64,000 nucleotides of DNA from Xylophilus sp. GOD-11R (GCF_033546935.1 NZ_CP137854.1:3224001-3288000), one strand, 5' to 3'. Numbered from the stretch's first letter, positions 17,539-26,877 are shown. Numbers and translations: made by a program. Notes: generated by a model not told the origin, from the letters alone.

Positions 17539-20500
17539 GTGACACTCGAACGATGGACGGCACGAGCGCTCTCATGGGCGGCCTGCGGATGGATGCTGGT
17601 CTCCTGCGGCGGCGGGAGCGACCCGGCCGCCAGCGGCGCCGCAGCCCGGCGCAGCATCCTGGCGGAGATCACCGCCAACCCGGCATCGGGCGTCTGGGGG
17701 CCGGTCACGCCGCTGCCGCTGGTGCCCTCCTCGGCCGCCAACCTGCCCGACGGCAAGGTGCTGCTCTGGTCGGCCGACGACCGCTTCGCCTTCGGCGTCG
17801 TCGGACAGTCCTATACCGCCGTGCTCGACCCCTCCACCGGCAGCGTCTCCGAGCAGTTCCTCAACACCACCGGCCAGAACATGTTCTGCCCCGGCACCAC
17901 CAACCTGCCGGACGGCCGCATCCTGGTCAGCGGCGGCTCCAACGCGGCCAAGACCACCATCTACGACCCGGCCACCAACATCTGGACCGTGGCGGGCGAA
18001 CTCAAGATCCCGCGTGCCTACCAGGCCAACACCCTGCTGCGCGACGGCTCCATCTTCACGCTCGGCGGCTCCTGGGCGGGCGGCCAGGGCGGCAAGCACG
18101 CCGAGATCTGGACGGCGGCGGCCGGCTGGAACCTGCTGCCCGGGGTGCAGGTCGACAACTTCCTCACCAGCGACCCGGTTGGCGTGTACCGCTCCGACAA
18201 CCACATGTGGCTGATTCCGGCGGGCAACGGCCAGGTCTTCCACGCCGGCCCGAGCAAGGCCATGCACTGGATCGAGACCACCGGCAACGGCCGGGTGATG
18301 CCGGCCGGCAACCGCGCCGACGACGGCGACAGCATGAGCGGCAACGCCGTCATGTACGACACCGGCAAGATTCTCAAGGTGGGTGGCGGCCCGGCCTACG
18401 AGAACGCCAACGCCACGGCCGCGAGCTACGTCATCGACATCCGCGCCGGCGCCAAGGTGCGCGCCACCGTGCCCATGCAGTACGCACGCGCCTTCCACAA
18501 CAGCGTGGTGCTGCCCAACGGCGAGGTGATGGTGGTCGGCGGCCAGAGCTATCCGGTGCCTTTCTCCGACAACACCTCGGTGCTGCGCGCAGAGCTGTGG
18601 AACCCGGTCACCGAGACCTTCACCACCCTGGCGCCCATGACCTCGCCGCGCAACTACCACAGCGTGGCCCTGCTGCTGCCCGATGCGCGGGTCATCTCCA
18701 CCGGCAGCGGCCTGTGCGGCCAGGGCTGCCAGGCCAACCATCCCGACTACCAGATCTACACCCCGCACTACCTGCTCAACGCCGACGGCTCGCCCGCCAC
18801 CCGCCCGGTCATCACCGCGGCACCGGCCTCGGCGCTTTACGGCACCACCATGCAGGTCACGCTCGACAGCCCGGTGGTGTCGTTCGCGCTGGTGCGCATG
18901 TCGTCCACCACGCACACGGTCAACAACGACCAGCGCCGCCTGTCGCTGCGCTTCGAGCGCGGCGACGCCAACGTCTACACGCTCTCGGTGCCCACCAACC
19001 CGGGCTGGGCGATCCCCGGCCTCTACATGCTGTTCGCGCTCAACGACCAGGGCGTGCCCTCGGTCGCCAAGGTGGTCTCGATCGGCGCCGGCGCCGCGGG
19101 CGACCTGCCCACGCTCGCGCCCATCTCCAACCAGCGCGCGCTGGTCGGCGGCGCCATCTCCTTCGCGCTGCAGGCACCGGGCGCCACCACCCTCTCGGTG
19201 AGCGGCCTGCCGCCGGGCCTGGCCTACGACCCGGCCCTGGGCACGGTGTCGGGCACGCCGACCGCGCCCGGCTCCTTCAGCGTGACCGTGCTGGCCACCA
19301 ACTCCACCGGCGCGGTCAGCACCGATTTCCAGTGGAGCGTGAACACGCCCGGCGTGGTGCGCTTCCTCAAGTTCGAGCAGGTCAGCGAAATCAACGGCGC
19401 CATGTGGGGCGCGATGTCGGAGCTCAACCTGCTCAACAGCGCCGGCCAGGTCATGGACCGCTCGGCCTGGAAGATCTCGGCCGACAGCGAGGAAGGCACC
19501 GGCGAGAACGCCATCGCCGCGCTGGCCTTCGACGGCAACTACGCCACCTTCTGGCATTCGCAGTGGTTCGCCGCGCAGGCGCCGTTGCCGCACTACATGG
19601 TGATCGACATGGGCGAGGCCCAGCGCCTGGGCGGGCTGCGCTATGCGCCACGCCCGGGCGGCGGCAACGGCACCTTCGCGCGCTACCGCGTCTATGTGAG
19701 CGCCGACGGCGTGCAGTGGGGCAACCCGGTAGCAGAAGGCGACCTGCGCGACATCGACCCCAACAACGCGGCCGAGAAGACCGTGCTGTTCAACGTCGGC
19801 GGCACCGCGCCCAACTACGCCCCGGTGCTGCGCGACCCCGGCGACCAGATGAATTACGTCGACACCCAGGCCGCGCTCGACCTGGTGGCGACCGACGACA
19901 GCACCGCCACGCTGCAATACACCGCCACCAACCTGCCGCCGGGCCTGGCCATCCGTGCCGACAGCGGCGCCATCACCGGCGTGCCCACCGCCAACGGCGT
20001 CTACACCGTCACCGTGCGGGTCACCGACCAGGACGGCGCGTTCGCCACGGCCAGCTTCACCTGGCGCATCGTCGACCAGGCTCCGCCCAAACCGACCGTG
20101 ACCGCACCGGTGGTCTCGGCCGGCGGCACCGCCAACTTCACCGCGCAGGTGCCCGGCGGCACCGCCGGCCTGGAATTCTCCTGGGACTTCGGCGACGGCA
20201 GCACGCCCACCGCCTTCGTCAGCTCGCCCACCGCCAGCCGCACCTTCGCATCGGCCGGCATCTACAACGTCACGGTGCAGGTGCGCGGCGCCGACCGCCA
20301 GGTCACCGTCTACACCTTCATGCAGGCGGTCGCCGGGCCGGTCTCCCCGGCCGGGCTCGGCCGCGCCACCAGTCCCATCGCCTGGGAGCCGGCCACCGCC
20401 TCGCAGCCGGCACGCATCTGGGTGGTGAACCCCGACAACGACACCGTCACCGTCTTCAATTCGGCGACACACGCCAAGATCGCCGAAGTGGCGGTGGGCA

Positions 20501-22701
20501 AGGCACCGCGCACCCTGGCCATCGTTGCCAGCCTGCGCCAGGTGTGGGTGACCAACCGCGACAGCGGCACCGTCACCGTGCTCAACAGCGACACCCGCGC
20601 GGTGGTCCGCACGGTGACCCTGCCCGTGGCCTCGCAACCCTGGGGCGTGCTCGCCTCGCCGCAGGGCGATCGCATCTACGTCACGCTCGAGGCCACCAAC
20701 CGCGTGGTGCAGCTCGATACCGCCGGCAACACGCTGGCCACGCTCACCCTGGCAGGCCCGCCACGCCACATGGCCATCACGGCCGACGGCACGCGCCTGT
20801 GGATGCCGCGCTTCGTCACGCCGCCGCAGCCCGGCGAAAGCACGCTCACCGTGCGGCCCGACACCAACGGCGTGCTCGCCGGCGGCCAGGTCTGGTCGGT
20901 CGGCACCTCGCCCCTGGCCCTGCGCTCGACCACCGTACTGCGCCACAGCGCCAAGGCCGACAGCACCGTGCAGGGACGCGGCGTGCCCAACTACCTCGGC
21001 GCGCCGGCCATCTCGCCCGACGGGGTGTCGGCGTGGATACCGTCCAAGCAGGACAACATCTACCGCGGCAAGCTGCGCGACGGCCTGGATCTGGACTTCC
21101 AGAACACCGTGCGCGCCATCGGTTCGCGCATCGTGCTGGCCAGTGCCGCCGAGGACTACGCGCGGCGCCTCGACTACGACAACAGCAGCCTGGCCAGCGC
21201 CAGCCTGTTCCACCCCACCGGCGCCTACCTGTTCACCGCCCTGGAAACCAGCCGTCACATCGCGGTGGTCGACCCGGTGAGCGGCCGCGAGTTGTTCCGC
21301 GTCGACAGCGGCCGAGCGCCGCAGGGCCTGGCCGTATCCGGCGACGGGCTCACGCTGCTGGTCATGAACTTCATGGACCGCAGCGTCAGCGCCTACAACC
21401 TCGCCCCGCTGGTGCAGCGCGGGCAGATCAGCCTGCCGCTCATCGACACCTTCTCTTCGGTCGGCACCGAAAAGCTTGCGCCGCAGGTGCTGCTGGGCAA
21501 GCAGCTCTTCTACGACGCCCGCGACCCGCGCCTGGCCCGCGACTCCTACATGAGCTGCGCCTCCTGCCACAGCGACGGCGGCACCGACGGCCGCACCTGG
21601 GACCTGCGCAGCCTCGGCGAAGGCCTGCGCAACACCGCCAGCCTGCGCGGCCGGGCCGGTGCGCAGGGCCGGTTGCACTGGAGCGGCAACATGGACGAGA
21701 TCCAGGACTTCGAGATCCAGATCCGCGCACTCGCCGGCGGCACCGGCCTGCTGCCGGACGCCCTGCTCAATGTCGGCACCCGCGCCCAGCCGCTCGGCGA
21801 CCCCAAGGCCGGGCTCAGCGCCGACCTCGACGCCCTGGCCGCCTACCTGCAGTCGCTCGACAGCTTCGCGCCCAGCCCGATGCGCATGACCGATGGCACG
21901 CTCACCACCCAGGCGCAGGCCGGCCGCAGCGTGTTCGCCGCCCAGTGCGTCAGCTGCCACGGCGGCGCGAGCTTCACCAACAGCGCCGCCGGCACGCTCC
22001 AGGACGTCGGCACCCTGCGGACGAGCAGCGGCCTGCGCTCGGGCGGCCCGCTGACCGGCATCGACATCCCGACCCTGCGCGACGTCTGGGCCACCGCGCC
22101 CTACCTGCACAACGGCTCGGCCACCAGCATCGAGGCCGCCATCAACGCCCACACCACGCTGCCGGCGCTCTCCAGCACCGACCTCGCCTCCGTCGCCGCC
22201 TTCGTGCGGCAGATCGGCGGCACCGAGCCCGGCCAGACCGTGGCGCGCGGCCGCTACGTGCGGCTGGAGGCGATCTCCGAGGTCAACAACCAGCCCTGGA
22301 CCTCCATGGCCGAATTCGACCTGCTCGACATGGCCGGCGCCATCGCCAGCCGCGTCGGCTGGACCGTGCGCGCCGTCGACAGCCAGGAAACCACCGGCGA
22401 GAACGGCGCCGCGAGCAACGTGCTCGACGGCGACCCCGCCACCATCTGGCACACCGGCTGGTCGAGCGGCGACGTGCCGATACCGCACTGGATCGTCATC
22501 GACACCGGCGCCGTGCGCGACATCACGGGCTTTCGCATGCGGCCGCGCGACAGCCACGGCAACGTCAACGGCACCATCAACAGCTACCGCTTCTACGTGT
22601 CCAGCGACGGCGTGAACTGGGGCGCACCGGTGGCCCAGGGCCGCCTGCTCGACCTCGGTCCCGCCACCGCCACCAAGACCGTGAACTTCGGCGCCCAATG
22701 A
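17539..22701 (+). CDS. Lipoprotein fusing galactose-oxidase-type copper-radical oxidase, discoidin, PKD, beta-propeller and di-heme cytochrome c domains
   Basis: 1,720 residues. GTG start with GGGGGAGG just upstream; lipobox LVSC23 anchors it to a membrane. Residues about 40-550 are a kelch/galactose oxidase domain plus DUF1929 cap, with every radical-copper residue in context: C117 (FCPG) and Y161 (RAYQ) for the Tyr-Cys cofactor, stacking W179 (GGSWAGG), Y373-H374 (NYHS) and H459 (THTVNNDQRR). Next come an Ig-like repeat, an F5/8C domain (about 605-750), an Ig-like repeat, PKD (about 852-930), a YVTN propeller (about 950-1290), a cytochrome c peroxidase-like module with two hemes (C1340-C1343-H1344; C1470-C1473-H1474) and a second F5/8C domain (about 1574-1715). 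It overlaps the next cytochrome gene. Confidence 0.9.
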   Translation: MTLERWTARALSWAACGWMLVSCGGGSDPAASGAAARRSILAEITANPASGVWGPVTPLPLVPSSAANLPDGKVLLWSADDRFAFGVVGQSYTAVLDPSTGSVSEQFLNTTGQNMFCPGTTNLPDGRILVSGGSNAAKTTIYDPATNIWTVAGELKIPRAYQANTLLRDGSIFTLGGSWAGGQGGKHAEIWTAAAGWNLLPGVQVDNFLTSDPVGVYRSDNHMWLIPAGNGQVFHAGPSKAMHWIETTGNGRVMPAGNRADDGDSMSGNAVMYDTGKILKVGGGPAYENANATAASYVIDIRAGAKVRATVPMQYARAFHNSVVLPNGEVMVVGGQSYPVPFSDNTSVLRAELWNPVTETFTTLAPMTSPRNYHSVALLLPDARVISTGSGLCGQGCQANHPDYQIYTPHYLLNADGSPATRPVITAAPASALYGTTMQVTLDSPVVSFALVRMSSTTHTVNNDQRRLSLRFERGDANVYTLSVPTNPGWAIPGLYMLFALNDQGVPSVAKVVSIGAGAAGDLPTLAPISNQRALVGGAISFALQAPGATTLSVSGLPPGLAYDPALGTVSGTPTAPGSFSVTVLATNSTGAVSTDFQWSVNTPGVVRFLKFEQVSEINGAMWGAMSELNLLNSAGQVMDRSAWKISADSEEGTGENAIAALAFDGNYATFWHSQWFAAQAPLPHYMVIDMGEAQRLGGLRYAPRPGGGNGTFARYRVYVSADGVQWGNPVAEGDLRDIDPNNAAEKTVLFNVGGTAPNYAPVLRDPGDQMNYVDTQAALDLVATDDSTATLQYTATNLPPGLAIRADSGAITGVPTANGVYTVTVRVTDQDGAFATASFTWRIVDQAPPKPTVTAPVVSAGGTANFTAQVPGGTAGLEFSWDFGDGSTPTAFVSSPTASRTFASAGIYNVTVQVRGADRQVTVYTFMQAVAGPVSPAGLGRATSPIAWEPATASQPARIWVVNPDNDTVTVFNSATHAKIAEVAVGKAPRTLAIVASLRQVWVTNRDSGTVTVLNSDTRAVVRTVTLPVASQPWGVLASPQGDRIYVTLEATNRVVQLDTAGNTLATLTLAGPPRHMAITADGTRLWMPRFVTPPQPGESTLTVRPDTNGVLAGGQVWSVGTSPLALRSTTVLRHSAKADSTVQGRGVPNYLGAPAISPDGVSAWIPSKQDNIYRGKLRDGLDLDFQNTVRAIGSRIVLASAAEDYARRLDYDNSSLASASLFHPTGAYLFTALETSRHIAVVDPVSGRELFRVDSGRAPQGLAVSGDGLTLLVMNFMDRSVSAYNLAPLVQRGQISLPLIDTFSSVGTEKLAPQVLLGKQLFYDARDPRLARDSYMSCASCHSDGGTDGRTWDLRSLGEGLRNTASLRGRAGAQGRLHWSGNMDEIQDFEIQIRALAGGTGLLPDALLNVGTRAQPLGDPKAGLSADLDALAAYLQSLDSFAPSPMRMTDGTLTTQAQAGRSVFAAQCVSCHGGASFTNSAAGTLQDVGTLRTSSGLRSGGPLTGIDIPTLRDVWATAPYLHNGSATSIEAAINAHTTLPALSSTDLASVAAFVRQIGGTEPGQTVARGRYVRLEAISEVNNQPWTSMAEFDLLDMAGAIASRVGWTVRAVDSQETTGENGAASNVLDGDPATIWHTGWSSGDVPIPHWIVIDTGAVRDITGFRMRPRDSHGNVNGTINSYRFYVSSDGVNWGAPVAQGRLLDLGPATATKTVNFGAQ

Positions 22702-23174
22702 GTCCCCGAGCGCGTCGCACGGCGCTCCTGGCCTTGGCGGCGACGGTGATCGCGGTGGTGGCGGTGCTGGTCCGCGAATCGATGGATCGCGCCGAGCGGC
22801 AGCGGCAGTCCGACTGGGGTCGTGCCCTGTTCCACGGCGAGGAATCGCCGAGCCAGCCACCCGTGGCCGGCCGGCTCGCGGGCCATCCGACGAGCCTGCC
22901 GGTCGCGGCCACCCGCTGCGTCAACTGCCATGCGGCCACGGCGGCCGCCAACGCCGTCGGCACGCCCGTACAGGGCGGCGCGCTGCAGCGCCTCACCCCC
23001 CGGCGCGGTGGCCCGCCCTCGGCCTACGACGCGGCCAGCCTGTGCCGCCTGCTGCGCGACGGCATCGATCCGGCCGACGTGCTCATCGACCAGACCATGC
23101 CGCGCTACCAGGTCGACGACGCCCAGTGCGCCGCGCTCTGGGCCTGGCTCACACGACCCATCACCGGGAGCTGA
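22698..23174 (+). CDS. Membrane-anchored mono-heme c-type cytochrome
   Basis: 158 residues. One N-terminal membrane helix (about 8-25), then a periplasmic domain with a single heme site C74-V-N-C77-H78. Met residues downstream (TMPRYQ near 136) could be the distal ligand. Translationally coupled (ATGA) to the copper oxidase-cytochrome fusion, so it probably carries electrons between the fusion's hemes and the respiratory chain. No closer family could be assigned. Confidence 0.8.
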   Translation: MSPRARRTALLALAATVIAVVAVLVRESMDRAERQRQSDWGRALFHGEESPSQPPVAGRLAGHPTSLPVAATRCVNCHAATAAANAVGTPVQGGALQRLTPRRGGPPSAYDAASLCRLLRDGIDPADVLIDQTMPRYQVDDAQCAALWAWLTRPITGS

Positions 23175-23175
23175 C

Positions 23176-23781
23176 ATGACCGAACCGCACGTCGACCTTC
23201 ACCTGCGACGCACCCTGCTGGGCACCGCCGCCTTGCTGCTGGGCTCCGGCACCGGATCGGTCGCCCAGGCCCATAACGTGAGCGGCCCGGTGTCCCCGCC
23301 CCTGTCCGTGCCCGCGCGCACCTTGCGCATGCACGACGGCCGGCCGCTCGCCGCCAGCGCCCTGCTGCAGGGCCGCATCACCGCGCTGCAGCTCATGTTC
23401 ACCGGCTGCAGCGCTATCTGCCCGATCCAGGGTGCGCTCTTCGCCGAACTCGACCGCCGCGTGAGCGCCTCGCCGGCCCTGGCCGGTGACGTGCAGTTGC
23501 TCTCGCTGAGCATCGATCCGCTGGGCGACGACCCCAAGGCCTTGAGCGCTTGGCTCAAGCGCTTCGACGCCGGCCCGCGCTGGAAGGCCGCCAGCCCGCC
23601 AGTGCCGGAACTCGACGCCTGGCTCGACTTTCTGCAGGGACGCCGCGCTGGCCCCGACCGCCACACGGCGCAGGTCTACCTGTTCGACCGCAAGTCACGA
23701 CTGGTGTTGCGCACCGTCGACTATCCGACCACCGCCGAACTCACCCGCCTGCTGGGCGAGCTGGCGACCAGCGGCGCATGA
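23176..23781 (+). CDS. SCO1/SenC family copper chaperone
   Basis: 201 residues. The N-terminus has a twin-arginine-like start (LRRTLLGTAALLLG). The thioredoxin-like fold carries C78-x3-C82-P (TGCSAICP) and H163 (DRHTAQVYLF), the Cu-binding triad of Sco proteins. It would insert copper or manage thiol redox state for the neighbouring copper-radical oxidase; Sco proteins are better known for the Cu(A) site of cytochrome oxidase, but no oxidase subunits are nearby. Confidence 0.88.
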   Translation: MTEPHVDLHLRRTLLGTAALLLGSGTGSVAQAHNVSGPVSPPLSVPARTLRMHDGRPLAASALLQGRITALQLMFTGCSAICPIQGALFAELDRRVSASPALAGDVQLLSLSIDPLGDDPKALSAWLKRFDAGPRWKAASPPVPELDAWLDFLQGRRAGPDRHTAQVYLFDRKSRLVLRTVDYPTTAELTRLLGELATSGA

Positions 23782-24149
23782 ATCGCATGCGCCCATCGAC
23801 CACCCAAGTAGAAACCCGCGGCTTCCAATGCATTAAGTCACGGACCCGCCGTCGATTTCACCTGTTTTGGGTATTGACTGCTCTTCGGCCATCCACACCG
23901 CATTTGCAAACGGCCAAGCCAGATGACGTTTAACCCTGCCGATCAGAAAAACTATCGGCGTTACATGATTGATCCTTTTGGTCTATTGCGACCGTTCCAC
24001 AAGCATGTGACATTTGGTCAACGGATGCTGCGCGAACAGGCTGATCACCATTACCTCCCGGTACCCACCGGATATTGGTGAACGGCCCGTTAATAAAACA
24101 GGGATGGCGCCAGCGATGATCGATTTCCTTTTGACATTGGACGTTTCCC
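23782..24149. other. 368-bp intergenic region, lower GC, no gene recognised
   Basis: No convincing coding sequence. It contains an inverted repeat GCCGAT/ATCGGC at 23938-23959 and a TTGACA at 24131 without a matching -10 element. Base composition is clearly more AT-rich than the genes either side. Confidence 0.5.
23938..23959. repeat. 6-bp inverted repeat, 10-nt loop
   Basis: GCCGAT (23938-23943) and ATCGGC (23954-23959) could form a stem with loop CAGAAAAACT. There is no following T-run, so an operator or RNA element is as likely as a terminator for the Sco operon. Confidence 0.3.
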
Positions 24150-24482
24150 ATGAAAAGAGGCCATTGCTTGTTGTGTCAGGGACCCGCGTCGATCGATTTG
24201 GATCGGCTGCCGGATTTCATCTACACCTGCTGCGCCAACTGCAAGGACTTTCTCGTTCTGCGCGGTGCTGAAAAGCTGCTGTCGACCCGGCCGCTGTTTC
24301 GCTCCGAGTGCGAAAACAAGGCCAAGCGCGCGAACAGCCAGCGGCTGCTGGCGATCCTGCTCCAGAGGGAGCATGAGCAAAAAGCCTGCTCGCTGGTGCC
24401 CAAGATGGTGCCGCGCGCCGAAGCGCTTCCGCCCTTCAATGCCTGCAGCAGCCCGTTCCGCGCCAATCTCTGGCTCACCTGA
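24150..24482 (+). CDS. Hypothetical small protein with a four-cysteine zinc-finger-like motif
   Basis: 110 residues, not recognised as a known family. Cysteines occur as C6-LLC9 and C27-C28-ANC31, a CxxC-x(17-18)-CxxC spacing that could bind Zn; the remainder is basic with no membrane segment. The composition is closer to that of the intergenic DNA than to the GC-rich neighbours. It converges on the JmjC-like gene with a 20-bp gap. It may be real, but database support would be needed to be sure. Confidence 0.5.
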   Translation: MKRGHCLLCQGPASIDLDRLPDFIYTCCANCKDFLVLRGAEKLLSTRPLFRSECENKAKRANSQRLLAILLQREHEQKACSLVPKMVPRAEALPPFNACSSPFRANLWLT

Positions 24483-24502
24483 CGCATCGATCGCGACCGG
24501 CT

Positions 24503-25444
24503 TTATCGGCATGATTTACGCAGCCAGCGAAATGGCGCGGTCAAACGCGTGATGCCTGAATAAAGCATTTCGTCGCGAGTGGCCGGATTCCTAACGGTAA
24601 ACACGCGCACCAGGCGCTCCTTGGTCGAATCCAGAAACAACGATTCTCCCGGTGGCCGGGGCCGGAAACCCATTTGTCGCAGGCAATGATTCACCTGGTA
24701 GATGCGCGCCCGATATTCGGCCTCCGGCAAGGTGTAGTAAATGGCCAGACTGATGGAGACATCGGCGCCTTTCTCGAACCGATGCGGCGCCAGTGGCGGG
24801 TGGTGCACTCCGGTTCCGGGTTCGAGCTGGAAGCGGGTGTGCTGCGCCGATTCCAGGTTCTCGGCGTTCTCCCGATCCGCGAGCGCCTGGTTGTTGGAAT
24901 AGAAGCTTTCCAGTTCCTCCTCGGTGGGCATGCGGTCGGTGCGCGGCGTCACCATCACGCCGTCGCGGCCGCTCACCTGGAGCAGGAAATTGGTCTCGTG
25001 GTCGAAGCGGTACGGCGACCGGCACGCCGGCGTGTTCAGAAACACCGACATGCCGCTCCACGCCATGAGCTTGCGCAGGGGTCTGCCGCAAAGCGACTCC
25101 AGGTCGGTGATCAGCTCGTCGAACAGCCGCTCGTATTCGGAGTCGAGCTCGTCGACGTAATGCAGCGCCAGACAGCGGCCGGTGTCGGCGATGTCCAGGA
25201 TCTGGTCGCGCAAGCGGCGGCGCAGCACGTCCTTGGGAACCCGGTGGTCGCGCTCGTGAAAATAACGCCGCCAGTCCTGGCGCTCGAACACCCGCTCCGA
25301 CAAGGCCGCCAGGCGCGCGATGGAAAAGAGCGGATGGTCGGCCAGCCGATGCCGAAACTCGAAGGGCGTGCTGCCGACGGCCGACCACTTCGAACGCCCC
25401 TCTTTCGATAGGTGCCCGTCGACCTGCGATTGCTGCTGGGCCAC
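24503..25444 (-). CDS. JmjC/cupin-like oxygenase-fold protein with altered metal site
   Basis: 313 residues, GTG start. The central region (SPYRFDHETNFLLQVSG, about 143-159) and GVHHPPLAPH221 followed by VSISLAIYYT match bacterial cupin-like/JmjC proteins that read PYHxD..xNFLLQ and GVHxP..APH. Here the first His of the HxD motif is Arg146, with D148 and H221 kept, so Fe(II)/2-oxoglutarate activity is uncertain. It lies 51 bp after a methyltransferase gene on the same strand, divergent from the assembly-line operon, and may tailor its product or have lost catalysis. Confidence 0.65.
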   Translation of the reverse strand: MAQQQSQVDGHLSKEGRSKWSAVGSTPFEFRHRLADHPLFSIARLAALSERVFERQDWRRYFHERDHRVPKDVLRRRLRDQILDIADTGRCLALHYVDELDSEYERLFDELITDLESLCGRPLRKLMAWSGMSVFLNTPACRSPYRFDHETNFLLQVSGRDGVMVTPRTDRMPTEEELESFYSNNQALADRENAENLESAQHTRFQLEPGTGVHHPPLAPHRFEKGADVSISLAIYYTLPEAEYRARIYQVNHCLRQMGFRPRPPGESLFLDSTKERLVRVFTVRNPATRDEMLYSGITRLTAPFRWLRKSCR

Positions 25445-25495
25445 TGGTGGATTCCAAGGGTTGACGCCAAGGGCGGGATGCCGCCCGGCAAGGAC

Positions 25496-26368
25496 TCAAT
25501 CGCCGGGCAGCTTGCGCGCGATGCACATCAGCGACAACGCACTGGTCGCCGCACCCGGCCGGCGGCCGGAGAGCAGGTTGCCCAGGCGGTATTTCCAGTC
25601 GGCCGGGCCGACCGTGCCGGCCAGCGCCTCGGCGCCGATCTGGTGGTTGTGCGCATACACCTTCACCTCGAAGCCGAGCGGATTGAGCGTGCGGCGGAAG
25701 AAGGCCTCGGTCAGGCCGTCGCCCGGACGATGGTGGATCTCGGTGCGCAGACCCCAGTCCTGCTGCGGACCGGACTTGTGGAAACCATGGCCGGTCACCC
25801 GGTAGATCCACAGCCGCGCATTCCACATGAGCTTGGCCACGCCCTTGTAGTCCCAGGCGGTGAGTTGCGGATCGTGGTCGGTGATCAGCAGGCCGTTGGG
25901 CTTGAGCAGGCGCGCACCTTCACGCAGCACCGCCGCCATGTCGTCGCAATGGTGCAGCGACGCATTGATGGCCACGATGTCGGCGAAGCCTGACTTGAGC
26001 GGAACGTCGGCGGCATCGGCCAGCACCGCCTGGTACCCGAGGTCGGCCGCCATCTCCAGCGAGCCGGCCGCCACGTCGACGCCCACCAACAGCTTCGGCT
26101 TGCCGCCCAGGTTGGCGAAGACGTTGCCCGGCCCGCAACCCAGGTCGACCACCACCTTGTCGGTCCAGTCGCCGCCGGCGGCCATCCAGCGGCTCTTGAA
26201 GTGGTCATCGCGGTGGCAATACGTCAGATATTCCTGCGCCCATTCGGTATTACCGAAATAGGTGGCGTTGGCCAGCAGGCCGTCGGAAACCTTCTTGAGT
26301 TCCGCTTCGAGATAGCGGCCCCTGCGTTTCAGTCTAAAACCAGGCACAAGAACATCATTCAGAACCAT
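25496..26368 (-). CDS. Class I SAM-dependent methyltransferase
   Basis: 290 residues. Motif I VVVDLGCGPGNVF (about 72-84), acidic motif II (GVDVAAGS), motif III-like LADAADVPL and INASLHHCDD define a Methyltransf_11-type Rossmann methyltransferase. Substrate unknown. ATG at 26368. It is the first gene of a two-gene minus-strand unit with the JmjC-like protein, transcribed away from the assembly-line operon across an AT-rich 509-bp gap, so it may methylate that operon's product. Confidence 0.82.
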   Translation of the reverse strand: MVLNDVLVPGFRLKRRGRYLEAELKKVSDGLLANATYFGNTEWAQEYLTYCHRDDHFKSRWMAAGGDWTDKVVVDLGCGPGNVFANLGGKPKLLVGVDVAAGSLEMAADLGYQAVLADAADVPLKSGFADIVAINASLHHCDDMAAVLREGARLLKPNGLLITDHDPQLTAWDYKGVAKLMWNARLWIYRVTGHGFHKSGPQQDWGLRTEIHHRPGDGLTEAFFRRTLNPLGFEVKVYAHNHQIGAEALAGTVGPADWKYRLGNLLSGRRPGAATSALSLMCIARKLPGD

Positions 26369-26877
26369 TTTGAACTCCGTGATGTAGATATTGACTTTAA
26401 AGACTCAAGCCACGGCGTGTTTACCGCGATGTCGATGAATTCTATTTTTCGGTTCTCCAGCAATGATAGCGACATTGCCTCTAGTTACACCTGCGGCAAC
26501 ATGTTTCTACCCCGACCCTCCCCAATTTCAAGGGTTTTCCCTAGGTATGTAAAGCGCAAGGTGCAGTCATCCGTGCGGATGCCTGCACGTTCTCTCCAGC
26601 CTTCCCACAAACCGACTTCCCTCTGAACGAGGGGATCATCGACCCAGCCCGTTTACGTTTTACAGACAGCTTCCATTCGAACTGACTATCGGCAGAGGGT
26701 GGCGTATAGGTAGGCACTACCTCGTCATCGGTAGATTGGGTAGAACAATCCCGCAACAACTATTTCTGTTTGTAAGTTGGCCAAAAATTGAATTGCAAGC
26801 ATCAGGACAACACCTAGGATTGCGACAAGATATTTCAGAGATGCGCTCCCAGGACCGATTAACCAGCGGGTAGCACC
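26369..26877. other. 509-bp AT-rich divergent intergenic region
   Basis: No gene found. Markedly more AT-rich than its surroundings, it separates the methyltransferase (minus) from the assembly-line operon (plus) and must hold promoters in both directions. Two CCTAGG-containing stretches (near 26540 and 26813) are the only repeated element noticed. Confidence 0.6.
26793..26820 (+). promoter_or_regulatory. Candidate sigma-70-like promoter for the assembly-line/EPS operon
   Basis: TTGCAA (26793-26798), 16-nt spacer, TAGGAT (26815-26820); four of six consensus matches in each box. A transcript would start near 26827, about 50 nt before the GTG at 26878. Predicted by eye only. Confidence 0.35.

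Noticed and set aside
17572..22860. Minus-strand open frame of about 1,760 codons antisense to the copper oxidase gene
   Set aside because: Its translation is low-complexity Gly/Ala/Arg/His-rich with no domain; it arises from the GC-rich third positions of the real plus-strand gene, which has complete catalytic motifs.
24131..24136. TTGACA as a -35 promoter element
   Set aside because: It lies 14 bp before the ATG of the Cys4 gene with no -10 element at the correct distance; the transcript would start inside the gene.
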